NCBI GenBank assembly: GCA_013398295.1
Contig: VZSF01006860.1
Span: 1 to 64,000 of the forward strand
Origin: Chionis minor
Lineage: Eukaryota > Chordata > Aves > Charadriiformes > Chionididae
Direction: 5' to 3'
DNA: 64,000 bases
In this document: positions 43,901 to 54,532 of the stretch, one piece after another
Position numbering within the stretch: position 1 is the stretch's first letter
Layout of the letters: each line of letters starts with the position of its first letter
The notes under the pieces: model-generated
The model's input: only the letters and a program-made list of their open reading frames with translations
What the model was told of the DNA's origin: nothing
Databases searched by the model: none
Program-made: the position numbers and the translations under genes

Positions 43901-46900
43901 GACACTCGTACACGACTGCCACCCACCAGCTGGTCTGTGCCAGCGAGGGTAATGCCTTCATGTCTTCATGCACTGCAAAGCCAAAGCTCCTCTCCTGTCC
44001 ATGTCTTGGCACAGTGGCAGCAGTCAGCTTTCGCTTTGACCGTCTTGCACCACGAAGGCAAATGTTGTCACCTTGCTCTTCACACTTTCACTAGCACACA
44101 TAGTTGGGCCATTCTGCGAGTGCCCCCTTGGCTCTAGAAAAGGTGGCTACTTATTTTAACATCCTGGCAGGAAATGAGGACTGCCAGATGTTTACGTCCT
44201 GGGCAAGAAGGTGATGTTAACAAGTAATTCACTGTAAGTGCATGCGTGGCTTTCTTGAATACAGGATCTGCTCTTGCACTTCTTAAATCTGCTGTGAATA
44301 TTCTCAGTTTAGAATAAAAGTAGTGTTTGAGGGAAGAAGAGGCTCTGGGTTGGTTTTTTTTTTAGAAATATATTGTTCCTGATCACTTTATGGCATGTAT
44401 TTCTCTGAGTTTTTTATAATTATTTTCGATCATTTTAGCAAGTTTGTGACTTCTGGTTTTTATAGTATTACATAATTGTTAATTGAGTCGTGTTTTCAGG
44501 TGAGAAGACAAATCCTGATGCAGTACACAAAAATATCATGTATTAAGCTATCAACTGTAGCAAGAAAACCAATAAAGTGCACTGAGTCAAAACAGAGAGA
44601 TTTAGTATTAAATTGCTGTTGGCCTGAAATCAAGGGCCAGATTCTGATTGCCTGCTTTACCCACCTAAATCAGATTTACTGATGCCACCCCAGACCTGTC
44701 CAATTCTGCAAACAGATTTTGAGTGTCCAAGTTAGGCACCAATTTTCCCTGTACAGCCAGGAGAAGGTAATGGAGCAGTCAGCTTTGGAAGATTTAAAAT
44801 GCCTGAATGAGCTGCCAACTTTGCTATTGTCTGTATACAGAATGAACAGCAGCAAATTAAACATGCCATCTCCTCTACGCTACAAAAAATGGGGTTGTTG
44901 TGTGCAAACTGCCTCCTTGAAGTGGCTCCTGGAGAATTTTGACTTCCAGACTGCCTGGGAATTGTTTGAGGGAGTGCTTGGAGTTGGGTCTTGAGAAAGC
45001 ATGTCTGTGGAGCTATTCAGGGCTTCTCCACACCATCCAGCTTGTTGGAGAAGCACCATCTTTGCCTGGAAGTAAAAAGAAGTTTATGAAGAAAAAAGAA
45101 TGAAATGCTATTTTAAAGCAAGTTTAGGGAGATGCTATTTCCTTCAACTCAAATATGTATTTCTGTTGGCATCAAACACACTGATTGTTTATAATAAATT
45201 GTGTTATTCCTGATGATATTTAGCTTTGGAATATTTTTCTTTCATTTTAAAATGAGCTAATAAAACACTTTAAATGTTGGATTAAAGATAGCTTTAATCT
45301 GCAGACATAAAATAATCACTATTCAAATGTTTCTCAAATCTGTCTGAGGAGAGTATTCTTCTCGGGTATATTGAAAATAGGAATTGGTATAATGTATTAC
45401 ACAGATTTTAAGAAATTGAGAGATTTTCAGACAGCATATTAGGTTATTTCCTAAAAAAAAAAAAAAAAAAAAGGAAAGAAAAGGAAACGCTCAGTCTTAT
45501 TTTACTGAATCACTAAAGACTAAATATTCCCCAAATAAAAAATTAACAGTGTTCTCTATAATGTGCACTTCCTGAAGAGCTGGAGTTTGGAAGGGGAAAG
45601 GTCAGAGAGACTGAATGTCTAACTTTGTTGAAACCAAACTGTAAAGTCAGGTATTTAAGAGGTTAAGAACTATCAACATTAGAAATTCTCTTCCATCAAA
45701 AATCTTTTGCTGTGACAAGCTTTTATGTAACAGTACACATATGGCCAAATAATTTATTATCTACACTTTCCTGTTATTTACCTTTTCATTAATAAATTGT
45801 CATGAATTTCAATACCTCTAGTTCGTGCAGTTGTATGACTCTGTCCTAAAAAATATAGCAATTATGAAGTAAATATGAGTGGCAATCAGTCATTGAAAAC
45901 ATCTCTCCATTATCTTCAACTTCATGATCCTTAAAAATTGCAGTAGGGAATCCTTACTTAATGTACAAAAATAACACCTAATAGCTGGAAAATGTTTTAA
46001 GATCCTTTCAATTGCAGGTTACAAGGTAATCATCCTGTGGGAACATGCCTCAGCATTTCCATGTATTCGAGGCTGACAAAATGAAATGTCTCCTTTAATT
46101 CTTTTGGCAGTTGAAGAAAAGTGATTGAAACCTTTCGTTATACAACCTTCAAGATTAAGTGATCGCATCTGTTGAGTAGTTTTTGAAGGATGTAGTATAG
46201 ATTTGGGTAATTAGCTAGAAGCTCTTTTTTTCCATTAACTTGTAGGCAGAGTACTGTCTCCAGTTTATTATCAAACTTAAGAGCTGCAAATGATGTTATC
46301 AAAGTTCAAGCCACTTGATTATAGCATACTTTTAACATTTTCAAATACTCCCAGTGCAGTTTCCTTGCTGTCTAAAATAATCAAGCAGATAATGGATTTC
46401 ACATTTCACCATAATGGAAAACTGTCAGGAACATTTTGAGGCATTAATGACTGTGGGCATAATATGCCCTTTAACTGTTTTCGTCTGAAGGAAAAACACG
46501 TAGCTTTTGCCCTGAGCAGTTGCATCTTCGGAATGAATGTTGCAAACAATACCAGTTAATCTGCTGACGGGCTGACGTGCTTTATGTGAATGTCTGCACA
46601 ATAACGCATTTATTTTGCTGCTTCTGCAGAAGCTATCTTTGAATTTATTCACAATAAAAAAGGTTTGAGTTTTGCTCTTCCGATCTTATTACGCTAGAAT
46701 TATTTTTACAATCTGGTGTGGTGCAAGCTGTCTTGTATCTGACAATCCATTGCAAACAAAAGAGAAAGAACTTCTGCATCTACTACAGAAAGCCTTATGG
46801 CAGCTATTGCAGTCCGGACTGATCTGTGCAAATCAATTTCTTACTCGTTCCATGAAATGCAGAATCTCTTCTTTTTATCTTGTCTCTGGGGTGGAATGCT

Positions 46901-48200
46901 ACTACTAAAGTAATTGTCACAGTCAGGATTCATGGTGGGCTACAATTCAACCAACAGCAAATAAGTGTCAGCACATCTGGTTCCATATCGGATCATGCTC
47001 ATTGTGTTTACTCTCTATTGTTTGTGTATTGAGCGAATACTCTTTAGACATGATGCCTTCCACAGGCAGTATTTATCTTTCCATGCCAAATAACTGCACA
47101 TGCAAGAAATGCCTAACTGCACTTTTTAAGGTAGACTCCGTTTGCTCCACATACATATTTCAAATATATCGTTTGCACTGTAATGCTCGAGACTCGAGAC
47201 AATTCTTAGGCTTCTTAGGCTTTAGGGGCACTGTGTATGTGTAAATTATTGCTGTTTGAAGCTAGACACAGAACTGGATTTCAATAAAACTGGTCTTTCA
47301 TTTTCTCAGTCTTCAGTAATGGTAGTTCAACTTCAGAGAGTCAGACGAGGAGGAGTGAGTCCAGAAAAATAATTGTTTCACTTTTCTGCCTCATTCTGAC
47401 CAGGTTCTTCAGGCATCCTGAGATCACAGGCAGTATCTGGTCCACTACCGAGGGAACTTTCCCCTCACTTTGAAACTCCCAGAGTCCTTGCCTGAGATTA
47501 AGGAGAATTTGGTTTTCTCAGGTCTTTGTCCTGTAATTTCCTCAGCACTTCCAAAGACACCAGGAAGGAAATTCGTATGTCAAAGCTGAAGTCCATGTAC
47601 TCAGAGCACCTGTTCCGTAACACAAACCAGTTCTAACAAAGAACAAGCATTTCCTGATTACATAGCTATTGTAAACTTCCCAGACATTTCCAGTCTTGCT
47701 TATCCTTTCCTCAGCTGTGTGCAAAGTGCAAAAATACTGTGTTTCAACAAGAAATATCTCCAGCATCCCTGCTTACCTCATAGGTGCAATTCAAGGTGTT
47801 TGAACTTTTGGAGTTGTATTTTATTAAAAAGCCTAGGTTCATAGAGGCTGAATTCTTCAGGGTTCTTCAGTGTTTCTCTATAAAATTCTATTCATTTGGT
47901 TTGGATGTCCCCTCTTGTATACAAGAAACAAAATAAAGAGCGTCACTAATAAACAGTGAACAGTCAACCTGGAAGGGGATACACAGAGCTAACCAAGAGG
48001 AAAACATATGCACGCACATTTAACGGATCATTCCCTGAACTACGGCTTCTCCATGGGCATCTCTGTCCTCTTGGGATTCAGACCGTTGGGTAGTTTCGGA
48101 AGAGATCACAGGACAGAAGAAGATGGTCTTGTCCTCCACAGCATTCTCATTCAACTTCTTCTCAAAAAAAGCGGAACCTGGATTCTAGACCCTCCTCAAA
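40910..48200. other. Intergenic between the TCEANC promoter and EGFL6
   Basis: Mostly AT-rich unique sequence. It includes a 20-base poly-A at about 45452-45471, a more G+C-rich patch at 43780-44010 and small perfect tandem duplications at 47186-47220. No exon with conserved peptide or RNA gene is recognised. Confidence 0.5.
47186..47220. repeat. Two adjacent perfect micro-duplications
   Basis: CTCGAGA is duplicated at 47186-47199, and TTCTTAGGC is duplicated at 47203-47220, three bases apart. Confidence 0.9.
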
Positions 48201-48282
48201 TGTGTACCTGTACCTGTACATGTACGTGTATAGGTATGTGTGTGTGTACGTGCACGTGTACCTGCACATGTGTGCTCATGGG
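48198..48282. repeat. Alternating purine-pyrimidine GT/AC/TA repeat tract
   Basis: A degenerate run of GTAC, TGTACC, TGTGTG and ACGTGCACGTG units over about 85 bp. Most steps alternate purine and pyrimidine. It creates Tyr/Val/His/Cys-rich openings on both strands, which are artefacts. Confidence 0.85.
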
Positions 48283-48755
48283 AAAGCGTGGCGGGGGGTA
48301 GCAGGGCGGCAGCTCCTGGTTTGTGGGAGAGGTTCTGCTCACCTCCCTGCTCCTGGGGATGCAGGCAGATTCCACCCCTTTTGCTGAAATTTGAAGGGAC
48401 ATGAAGGGACTGGCAGCGAAGATGTTTTTTCAGTTGTGTAAGAAGGACTCTTGCTGTGTGGCCACTAGGCTATGTGGTCTCCGGGAAAATGAAAACCATT
48501 CTTTCACACCTCTGTGGGGTAAAGTATGCCTGCAATCCAACAGGAACCAATTTGTCCCTGAAGGTCAGTACATAACGTGAAGTTTCTTAAGTGCTAATAA
48601 TGGGTCGTTCTTCTTCTTCTTTTTTTCAGTGCCAGTTAGTAACATTATCTGTTAAAGATGAACATCACACTCTTATAACACTATAAAGTGATCATTTCTA
48701 AACAGTGATTTGTGTGACTCAAAGACACTGTTGACAAACAAGGTATTTTACATAC

Positions 48756-48761
48756 TTTATT
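48756..48761 (-). terminator. EGFL6: Candidate EGFL6 poly(A) signal
   Basis: TTTATT on the plus strand is AATAAA on the minus strand, 531 nt beyond the EGFL6 stop codon. Confidence 0.45.
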
Positions 48762-49291
48762 AGTAATGAAAATATTCCTCAAAGATGTAACTCCACTTAC
48801 AGCTTGCATAGATCTGTCAAGAAGGAAATAAAACTGCTCTCTTTTTTTCTTAATTGTTGAATAAATTTAATATCTACAAACTAAGTAGAAAGTTAAAATT
48901 ACGTCACTGAAGTAGCAACATGCTCTTAAATACTGCTTGATGTTCTTGTGAAGTACAAGAAATGAAGTAGAAGACTTAGGAATAGTCTTGAAAAGAACTT
49001 TAAGGAATAAAAGCATGTAGAATTTGTAAAAAAGCTAGACAAATAATACTTTAGAAACCCTGACCTTGAATTATAAAATACAGTAGTGCTACATTCAAAG
49101 CATGTATTAGAGTAACTCATAAAAGAGTGTACTCTGCTTCTTGCACACGTCAGTTTTTCTGTTTCCATTGCTGCATTAAGTTCAAGGCAGTTTTTGTGGG
49201 CTTGGTTTTTGTAAAGAAAATGATACAAAAATACACTACTAAGGCAAATATTAAAAATAGGATTAAATCCAGTATACTCAAATATCATTTA

Positions 49292-49387
49292 TCAGGTATC
49301 TTCTCGGCATAGACCAGAAATTAGTATAACATTGTCCACTCCAATTTCTCCAGTTTTGCCCTTCCCACGTTCTGATTCAAAAGTGAC
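49292..49387 (-). CDS. EGFL6: EGFL6 terminal coding exon
   Basis: After the acceptor TTACGACAG it encodes [19 protein letters not shown] and on to GLCREDT, with TGA at 49294-49292. It is shorter at the C-terminus than human, which ends a few residues later. Confidence 0.94.
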   Translation of the reverse strand, partial: VTFESERGKGKTGEIGVDNVILISGLCREDT

Positions 49388-52300
49388 CTGTCGTAAGAAA
49401 AGAGATGTATTAACAGTGAAAATGTAATTTATCCAATCATTTAGCAACTCTTCTTGATGTTAATTAGTTATAATGCTGTATCTGAGGAATGTTTTATCAC
49501 AATACAGGACTTAATGACTTAAATCCTTGCAGTTTTTAGAGTTTCTGTGTGTTATTTGAAATAGACTGATAATCCTCTGAACAGTTTTACAATACCAAAT
49601 GGATTCCTTTAATAAGATTACTTTTTTTCATTGTATGAAAAAAATGCAAATTGAGTGAAATCCTATTATAATAATGTAGTTTTATCACAGTATGTGGTAT
49701 TAGTGCACTCCTTTTCTTGAAGGCATTACAAGTGTTTGTTTTCAATTTATTTGAATGCTTAGTTTTGGGGGATATATACTTTATATATGCTACATATATA
49801 GTGTATATACTATATATATTTACTGTCTATCCATAGTATGTATGTTTTATTTTATAGTCAGATTTTCATTCATGTAAGGGCTTTTCTGCATCATTCCAGT
49901 TGTGCAAAGAACCTTGAAAAGAGCTTGCATTTCATTTATACTCACAGTATTCAGTCATACAGTAGAAGCCTTTACACAGCACTGAAAACATTCAGTCACA
50001 TAAATGAAAACCAGGCCCTAGAATTTCAAGGAGAAACTTGCTGAATCCCTGATTGAGGCAGTTTTCAGACATGCATCAGTGCACAGTGTTCCCTGTTGGC
50101 TACTATGTCGTGCTCCTAGGCTGACTGGCTGCCCTTGATTGTACACGATCTCTGCTTTTGCACTAATTATCTGATTTAGTGTAGTTTGAGAGCATCCTCT
50201 TCCATGAAACAGGGATAATTTTCATTTTCCCAGGAATATACGTGTGCTTGTGTTGCATGGGATATTAAACAGAGATTTTCATTGTTTGTATTAATTTATG
50301 ATCTAATGCGTTTTTTACAAAATGACGTGATTACTGGCATCAGTCTTCTAACCAACGGGGTTAATTCAGTTCCAAAATTGCAACCAGATAGTAACTTTTC
50401 TGCCTCCTAAAATCTGTGCTCCTGTTTCCCATTTCAGGTAAGCTTTTCAATTGCCAGTACGCGATGCCTCTAAAACCGTTGGTGGAACACTCGTGGATTA
50501 GAAAATTAAGCTGCTATGTTGGTTATGGTAGTTGGCTTAGAAATTGTATGACACTTACACTGTTCGTTGTTTCAGCACCCTGAAATATATCTATTTTTCC
50601 AGTTCTCCACCTTTCGTCTTTTCCTTTGTTCTGCTCCCAGACAGGAGTGTTTTTTTTGTTTGTCAGGAACACTCGAAGTTTCCCCACTCTCTCACCAGCA
50701 AGCCGGTAACTGAAAATCAAGCAGTAGCTGCTCTTGGGTTTGAGGTCAGCGAGGAGAAGCTTTAGACGCCCCATATCCTTCTTGTGCCCCACGAAGGCTG
50801 GAACAGCCATGTAGTACCCATCGCCTTGTAACAAAAAAAAGGAAAATGCATCTTTAATGGCCTTGTGTTATTTATTAGCAAATTGAATACGTATTTGCTA
50901 AGAAAATATGTGGAAGCTGTGTTACTTAAATATTTTAAAATCAGACTGGAGAAAAGCAGCAGGGAGTGTATTTTACAAGGAATAAGCTTGCACTGCTGGA
51001 AGTGAGATCAGTTTACAGAGGAGACGAGTTCATATTTCACTGGCAATTACAGTCATTCTTCCTTGTGCTGTCTTTCAAAGGCAAAATCATCTCAGTTTTT
51101 CAAATACAACAGCCTGAAACATCATGCTGTGCCTCTGTGGTCAGACCATTTCCAGTACTCGAGCTAGCTCAATACTCTCTCCACTGTCTTCTGCGGTGAT
51201 GACAAACTCATAAAGGAGCTGATAGCTTATTCCCCAAATCCTGGAGGACCAATGAAATGACAGAGACACACGAAGAGATAAAGGGGTAAAACATCTGGGC
51301 CCATAAATAAAGTCATAATCAGCAGATGTAAGTTTGGGGAGACAGGGTAAGGTCAGGGTAAAGTCTTCCTGGAAGTGACAGCACAGAGAAGGGACTTTGG
51401 GAAAAGGAAATATAGAGAGCAGGAGAGGAGGGATTAGTGAAGAAAGACTGGGATGGAGAGACCATGAGGGAAGAAGGAGAGAATGTATGCACAGAAACTG
51501 GAGCAGGTGGCCTGCAGGATCCACTGGTCTCTACTGCAGCAGCTTCTGCAATATTTCCTCTGCCACAGGGGAAGAGACGTCCTTTCAGACAAGCTTCTTC
51601 AGCCACACGTTTTTATATACACCAGCACAGCAGTTACATACTGCGCTCGTGGAGCTCTTTGTCAGGTTTTAGCAGGCCTGGCATCAGTCCCAGGCCAAAT
51701 ATTGACTAGTTCTTGAATAGACCCCTGCCTCTGGCTCATTCTGAGGAATGCCGTCACTAGTTTGTCTTGCAGAATTTGAGATTTCTGGGCAGTTACCACA
51801 GTGCAGTCCAAGACGTGTGAGTGACTAGGTTGCCACATCCATCTGTGTGGCAGATGTGTGGTTAACGGCCCTACCAGTCTTGGGGAGACACAACGCATAA
51901 CTAATCATGTTTCCATTGCTTTGTACCTTGCAATTCTGAACAGTTATATTCTTATCCTTTTTCTCATATTTTGATACGTTTGTGTTGAAATATGTTGCTG
52001 ATGACCAATTGCCACTGGATATTACAAAGAAACAATTCCACTCCCAGCATTCTCTGACTCCTTTTTTCTTTTATAAAGATAACCCACTGATAAGAAAGCT
52101 AATTCCTGATTCCGTTTTTCCCTCTGTCCCCCTTTTTTGGTAGGGGGTGAGCCATCAAATCAAATCAAAACATAGCTAGAGGACAGATACTTAAATACCT
52201 CTATCTCGATCAGCAGGATTCCAGTCAAAGTCATCATCTGCATCTTGTTTCCAATCACAGACCCCTCGACTAAAGCTGCAATCAACTGAAAAAAAAAAAT

Positions 52301-54532
52301 TGGCAACGGGGACTTGGAGATAAGAGGAGCACTATATCATAAGTACTGATAAAAGTAATTTGCTCTTTATTCACCTGGTTATGAATGCATAGGCCGTTCT
52401 AAATTATCTACAATCTGAGTTTAGATAATGATGACCTAGATTAAATAGCAGACAGCAAAACATTAGAATTGATGTAGTAATTCTTTCTTTAACTTACAGG
52501 AAATTCTGTTGTGTCTTTTTACTGCCAATCTCCCATCTGCACATAGGTTTATATGCTGTGACTTCTGTATAGTTCGTGCCTGCTGATAGCCAGGTATAGT
52601 TGGAGGTGTTAGTTTTGAACTCTAGAATCAAAAATGGTTTGGGATGTGGAACATCTTTCTTATGAGGAAGGGCTGAGGGAGTTGGGTCTTTTTAGTCTGG
52701 AGAAGAGAAGACTGAGGGGGGATTTTATCAATGCTTACAAATACTTAAAGGGAAGGTGCCAGGAGGAGGGGGCCAGTTTTTTTTCAGTAGTGCCCAGTAG
52801 TAGGACAAGAGGTAACGGGCACAAAATTGAATATAGGAAGTTCCATCTGAAGATGAGGAGGAACTTCTTTCCTTTGATGGTGGCAGAGCACTGGAAGAGG
52901 CTGCCCAGAGAGGTGGTGGAGTCTCTGACTCTGGAGACATTCCAAACCTGCCTGGATGCCATCCTGTGCAACCTGCTGTAGGTGGACCTGCTCTGGCAGG
53001 GGGGTTGGACCAGATGATCTCCAGAGGTCCCTTCCAACCCCGCTGACTCTCTGATTCTGTGAACTTTAGAGCTTTCCTCTCTCGATTTGTTACATAGTTG
53101 TAGTTGCAATTAGCTGAGATGCTCAAGCTTCCGGTCTATCCATTGAAAGACAGAAGCTGGCCTCCCATGAGACAAATCCTTTAGGTCAACACTTGATACT
53201 CATCTTACATGGAGCTGGGAATAGCCCAAAACAGTTGACCTTTGGAGCACACTGAAAAAGGGCGTTACTCAGAGCACACCACAGCCTTCGTGACTGTGCA
53301 GATGGAAAGCTTTACATACACAGAGAAAGAAACAATGTGCAATGCAAGCATAAGATTAGGAATAATACGTCAGCCATCTGAATTTCCCAGAAAGAAGCAT
53401 CCTTCTTGTTCTTTTCATGTATTTCATCATGAGACAGAGGAGTGCAGTACATGGCATTTAGAGAGCTTTACTGCATAAATCCATTGTGTCTGAGACTACT
53501 GCTTTCTGAATCGGAAAAAAACCAGTATCTTAACCCTAGTGTCAGCCAGCACAGCTGTCTATTTTGTTTTGTTTTGTTTAAGATTTGGAAGCATTTGTGG
53601 ATTGTTTTTGTGTGAAACCCACCTTATACTAAAAATAATCTCAGCTCAGCCAATCCCAGCCTTTCAGCTCCTGCCCACTTTGCTGGTAACTCCCCAGGAA
53701 GATGCTGCCACCCTGTAAAGGCATCAGCTCAATATGATCTCCCAGTCCCCTCTTTTGGATTCTGCTTTTTTCTGTGGCCCTCATAAGCAGGTCCTTATAG
53801 TCAGCTTCATGATTCTGTCCGTCACAGGGAAATTCTTTCCCACCAGGAGACAGGGGGAGAGTGCCCTTTGATCTGCTTTTATACTCTGCTTCGACTAGAG
53901 CAACACTGCAGTCTCTTATAGTTCCCCAGAGGCAGTGAATTTTCTGTTTGAAAACGCATGAAGCAGTTTCCTAAGGCATGGCAGAAGCCTAATTTGTGTA
54001 CCTAAATTGGCACGTCTTGGACCTTGTATGCTCCCCTGATTATACAACAATTTTTTAATGTGAGAAAGAACAGGTAGTATCATCTTACTCTGATATCCAC
54101 AGGACTTACTGATGAATTGGGAACTATCATAAATTCATAGCCATGCTATTTAAGATTCAGGGTAAATATTTATTCCGTCTTGTTCAAGGGAATCTCCTAT
54201 TGATTTCTGACAGAGGACCAGGAGAAAAAACAATATGGCTGAAGGACATTGTTAAAGTATGTTTTGAAAAAGGACACAAAAAACACTGCTCACGTGGGAA
54301 CTGGCAGAATGGTTTGGCTAGATACTGTCTCTAATGCGCTCACCAAACCTTTATCTTAAAGGCTTTTAAACTGGTTCTGGTCTGGCTGTGAAATGTTGTG
54401 AAAACACAGAATACACAGGAAAATAAATACTGTAGAATAAAAATAATCTACCTTTTTGCTCCAGTCTCGACATTGGAACTTTCCTCTGTGCCAGGAGAGG
54501 TCCGAAGGCAGCTGCTTCTTTCACCTTGGGAA
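49292..54532 (-). CDS. EGFL6: EGFL6, C-terminal part (last four coding exons, MAM domain)
   Basis: EGFL6 (MAEG) is a secreted extracellular-matrix protein with EGF repeats, an RGD integrin-binding motif and a C-terminal MAM domain (family knowledge). Exons 54532-54452, 52285-52199, 50824-50559 and 49387-49292 join in one frame and encode about 175 residues: linker end [20 protein letters not shown], then MAM from [15 protein letters not shown] to ISGLCREDT and TGA. The four MAM cysteines are present (DCSF, GVCDW, SSYCLI, SGLC). The human protein is similar throughout (for example [20 protein letters not shown] against [20 protein letters not shown]). The signal peptide and EGF repeats are not in the window; they are expected beyond 64000. 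No break is seen. Confidence 0.95.
49770..49822. repeat. TA-rich self-complementary tract in EGFL6 intron
   Basis: GATATATAC, TTATATATG, ACATATATAGTGTATATAC and TATATATATT form overlapping inverted repeats about 50 bp long. Low-complexity DNA. Confidence 0.8.
50559..50824 (-). CDS. EGFL6: EGFL6 MAM-domain exon 2
   Basis: The acceptor is GTTACAAG and the donor AGT|GTAAGTG. The 266-nt exon encodes [18 protein letters not shown] to [10 protein letters not shown]. The first two bases (GC) complete a glycine codon with the previous exon. Confidence 0.96.
52199..52285 (-). CDS. EGFL6: EGFL6 MAM-domain exon 1
   Basis: The acceptor is a long poly-T tract plus CAG; the donor is AGAG|GTATTT. The 87-nt exon encodes [17 protein letters not shown] to WNPADRDR. 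It enters with two bases (TT) completing Val with the G of the preceding exon. Confidence 0.95.
52634..53061 (+). mobile_element. CR1 LINE 3' fragment (about 0.43 kb)
   Basis: The sense strand encodes [20 protein letters not shown] and [20 protein letters not shown], the CR1 ORF2 C-terminus, then GACCAGATGATCTCCAGAGG and the degraded terminal repeat CTGACTCTCTGATTCTGTGA. It is nearly the same over this span as the 3' part of the copy at 31095-32310, so it is of the same subfamily. It lies in an EGFL6 intron, antisense to the gene. Confidence 0.94.
53062..54451 (-). other. EGFL6: EGFL6 intron sequence, no other feature
   Basis: This is the remainder of the intron between the linker exon and the first MAM exon. 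It holds a TTTTG pentamer run at about 53563-53578 and nothing else I can support. Confidence 0.6.
54452..54532 (-). CDS. EGFL6: EGFL6 linker exon before the MAM domain
   Basis: The acceptor is TTTTCCTTAG, the donor AAAAAG|GTAGAT. The 81-nt exon encodes [20 protein letters not shown] to SRLEQK, aligning with human PKVNEAGEFGLILVQRKAL. It enters with two bases and leaves with one, in frame with the exon at 52285. Confidence 0.9.

Noticed and set aside
45452..45471. Poly-A tract considered as the tail of a processed retrocopy
   Set aside because: The sequence upstream of it has no coding-like frame or gene similarity I can recognise.
48008..48402. Openings in the GT-repeat tract on both strands
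   Set aside because: They are low-complexity Tyr/Val/His/Cys repeats created by a microsatellite.
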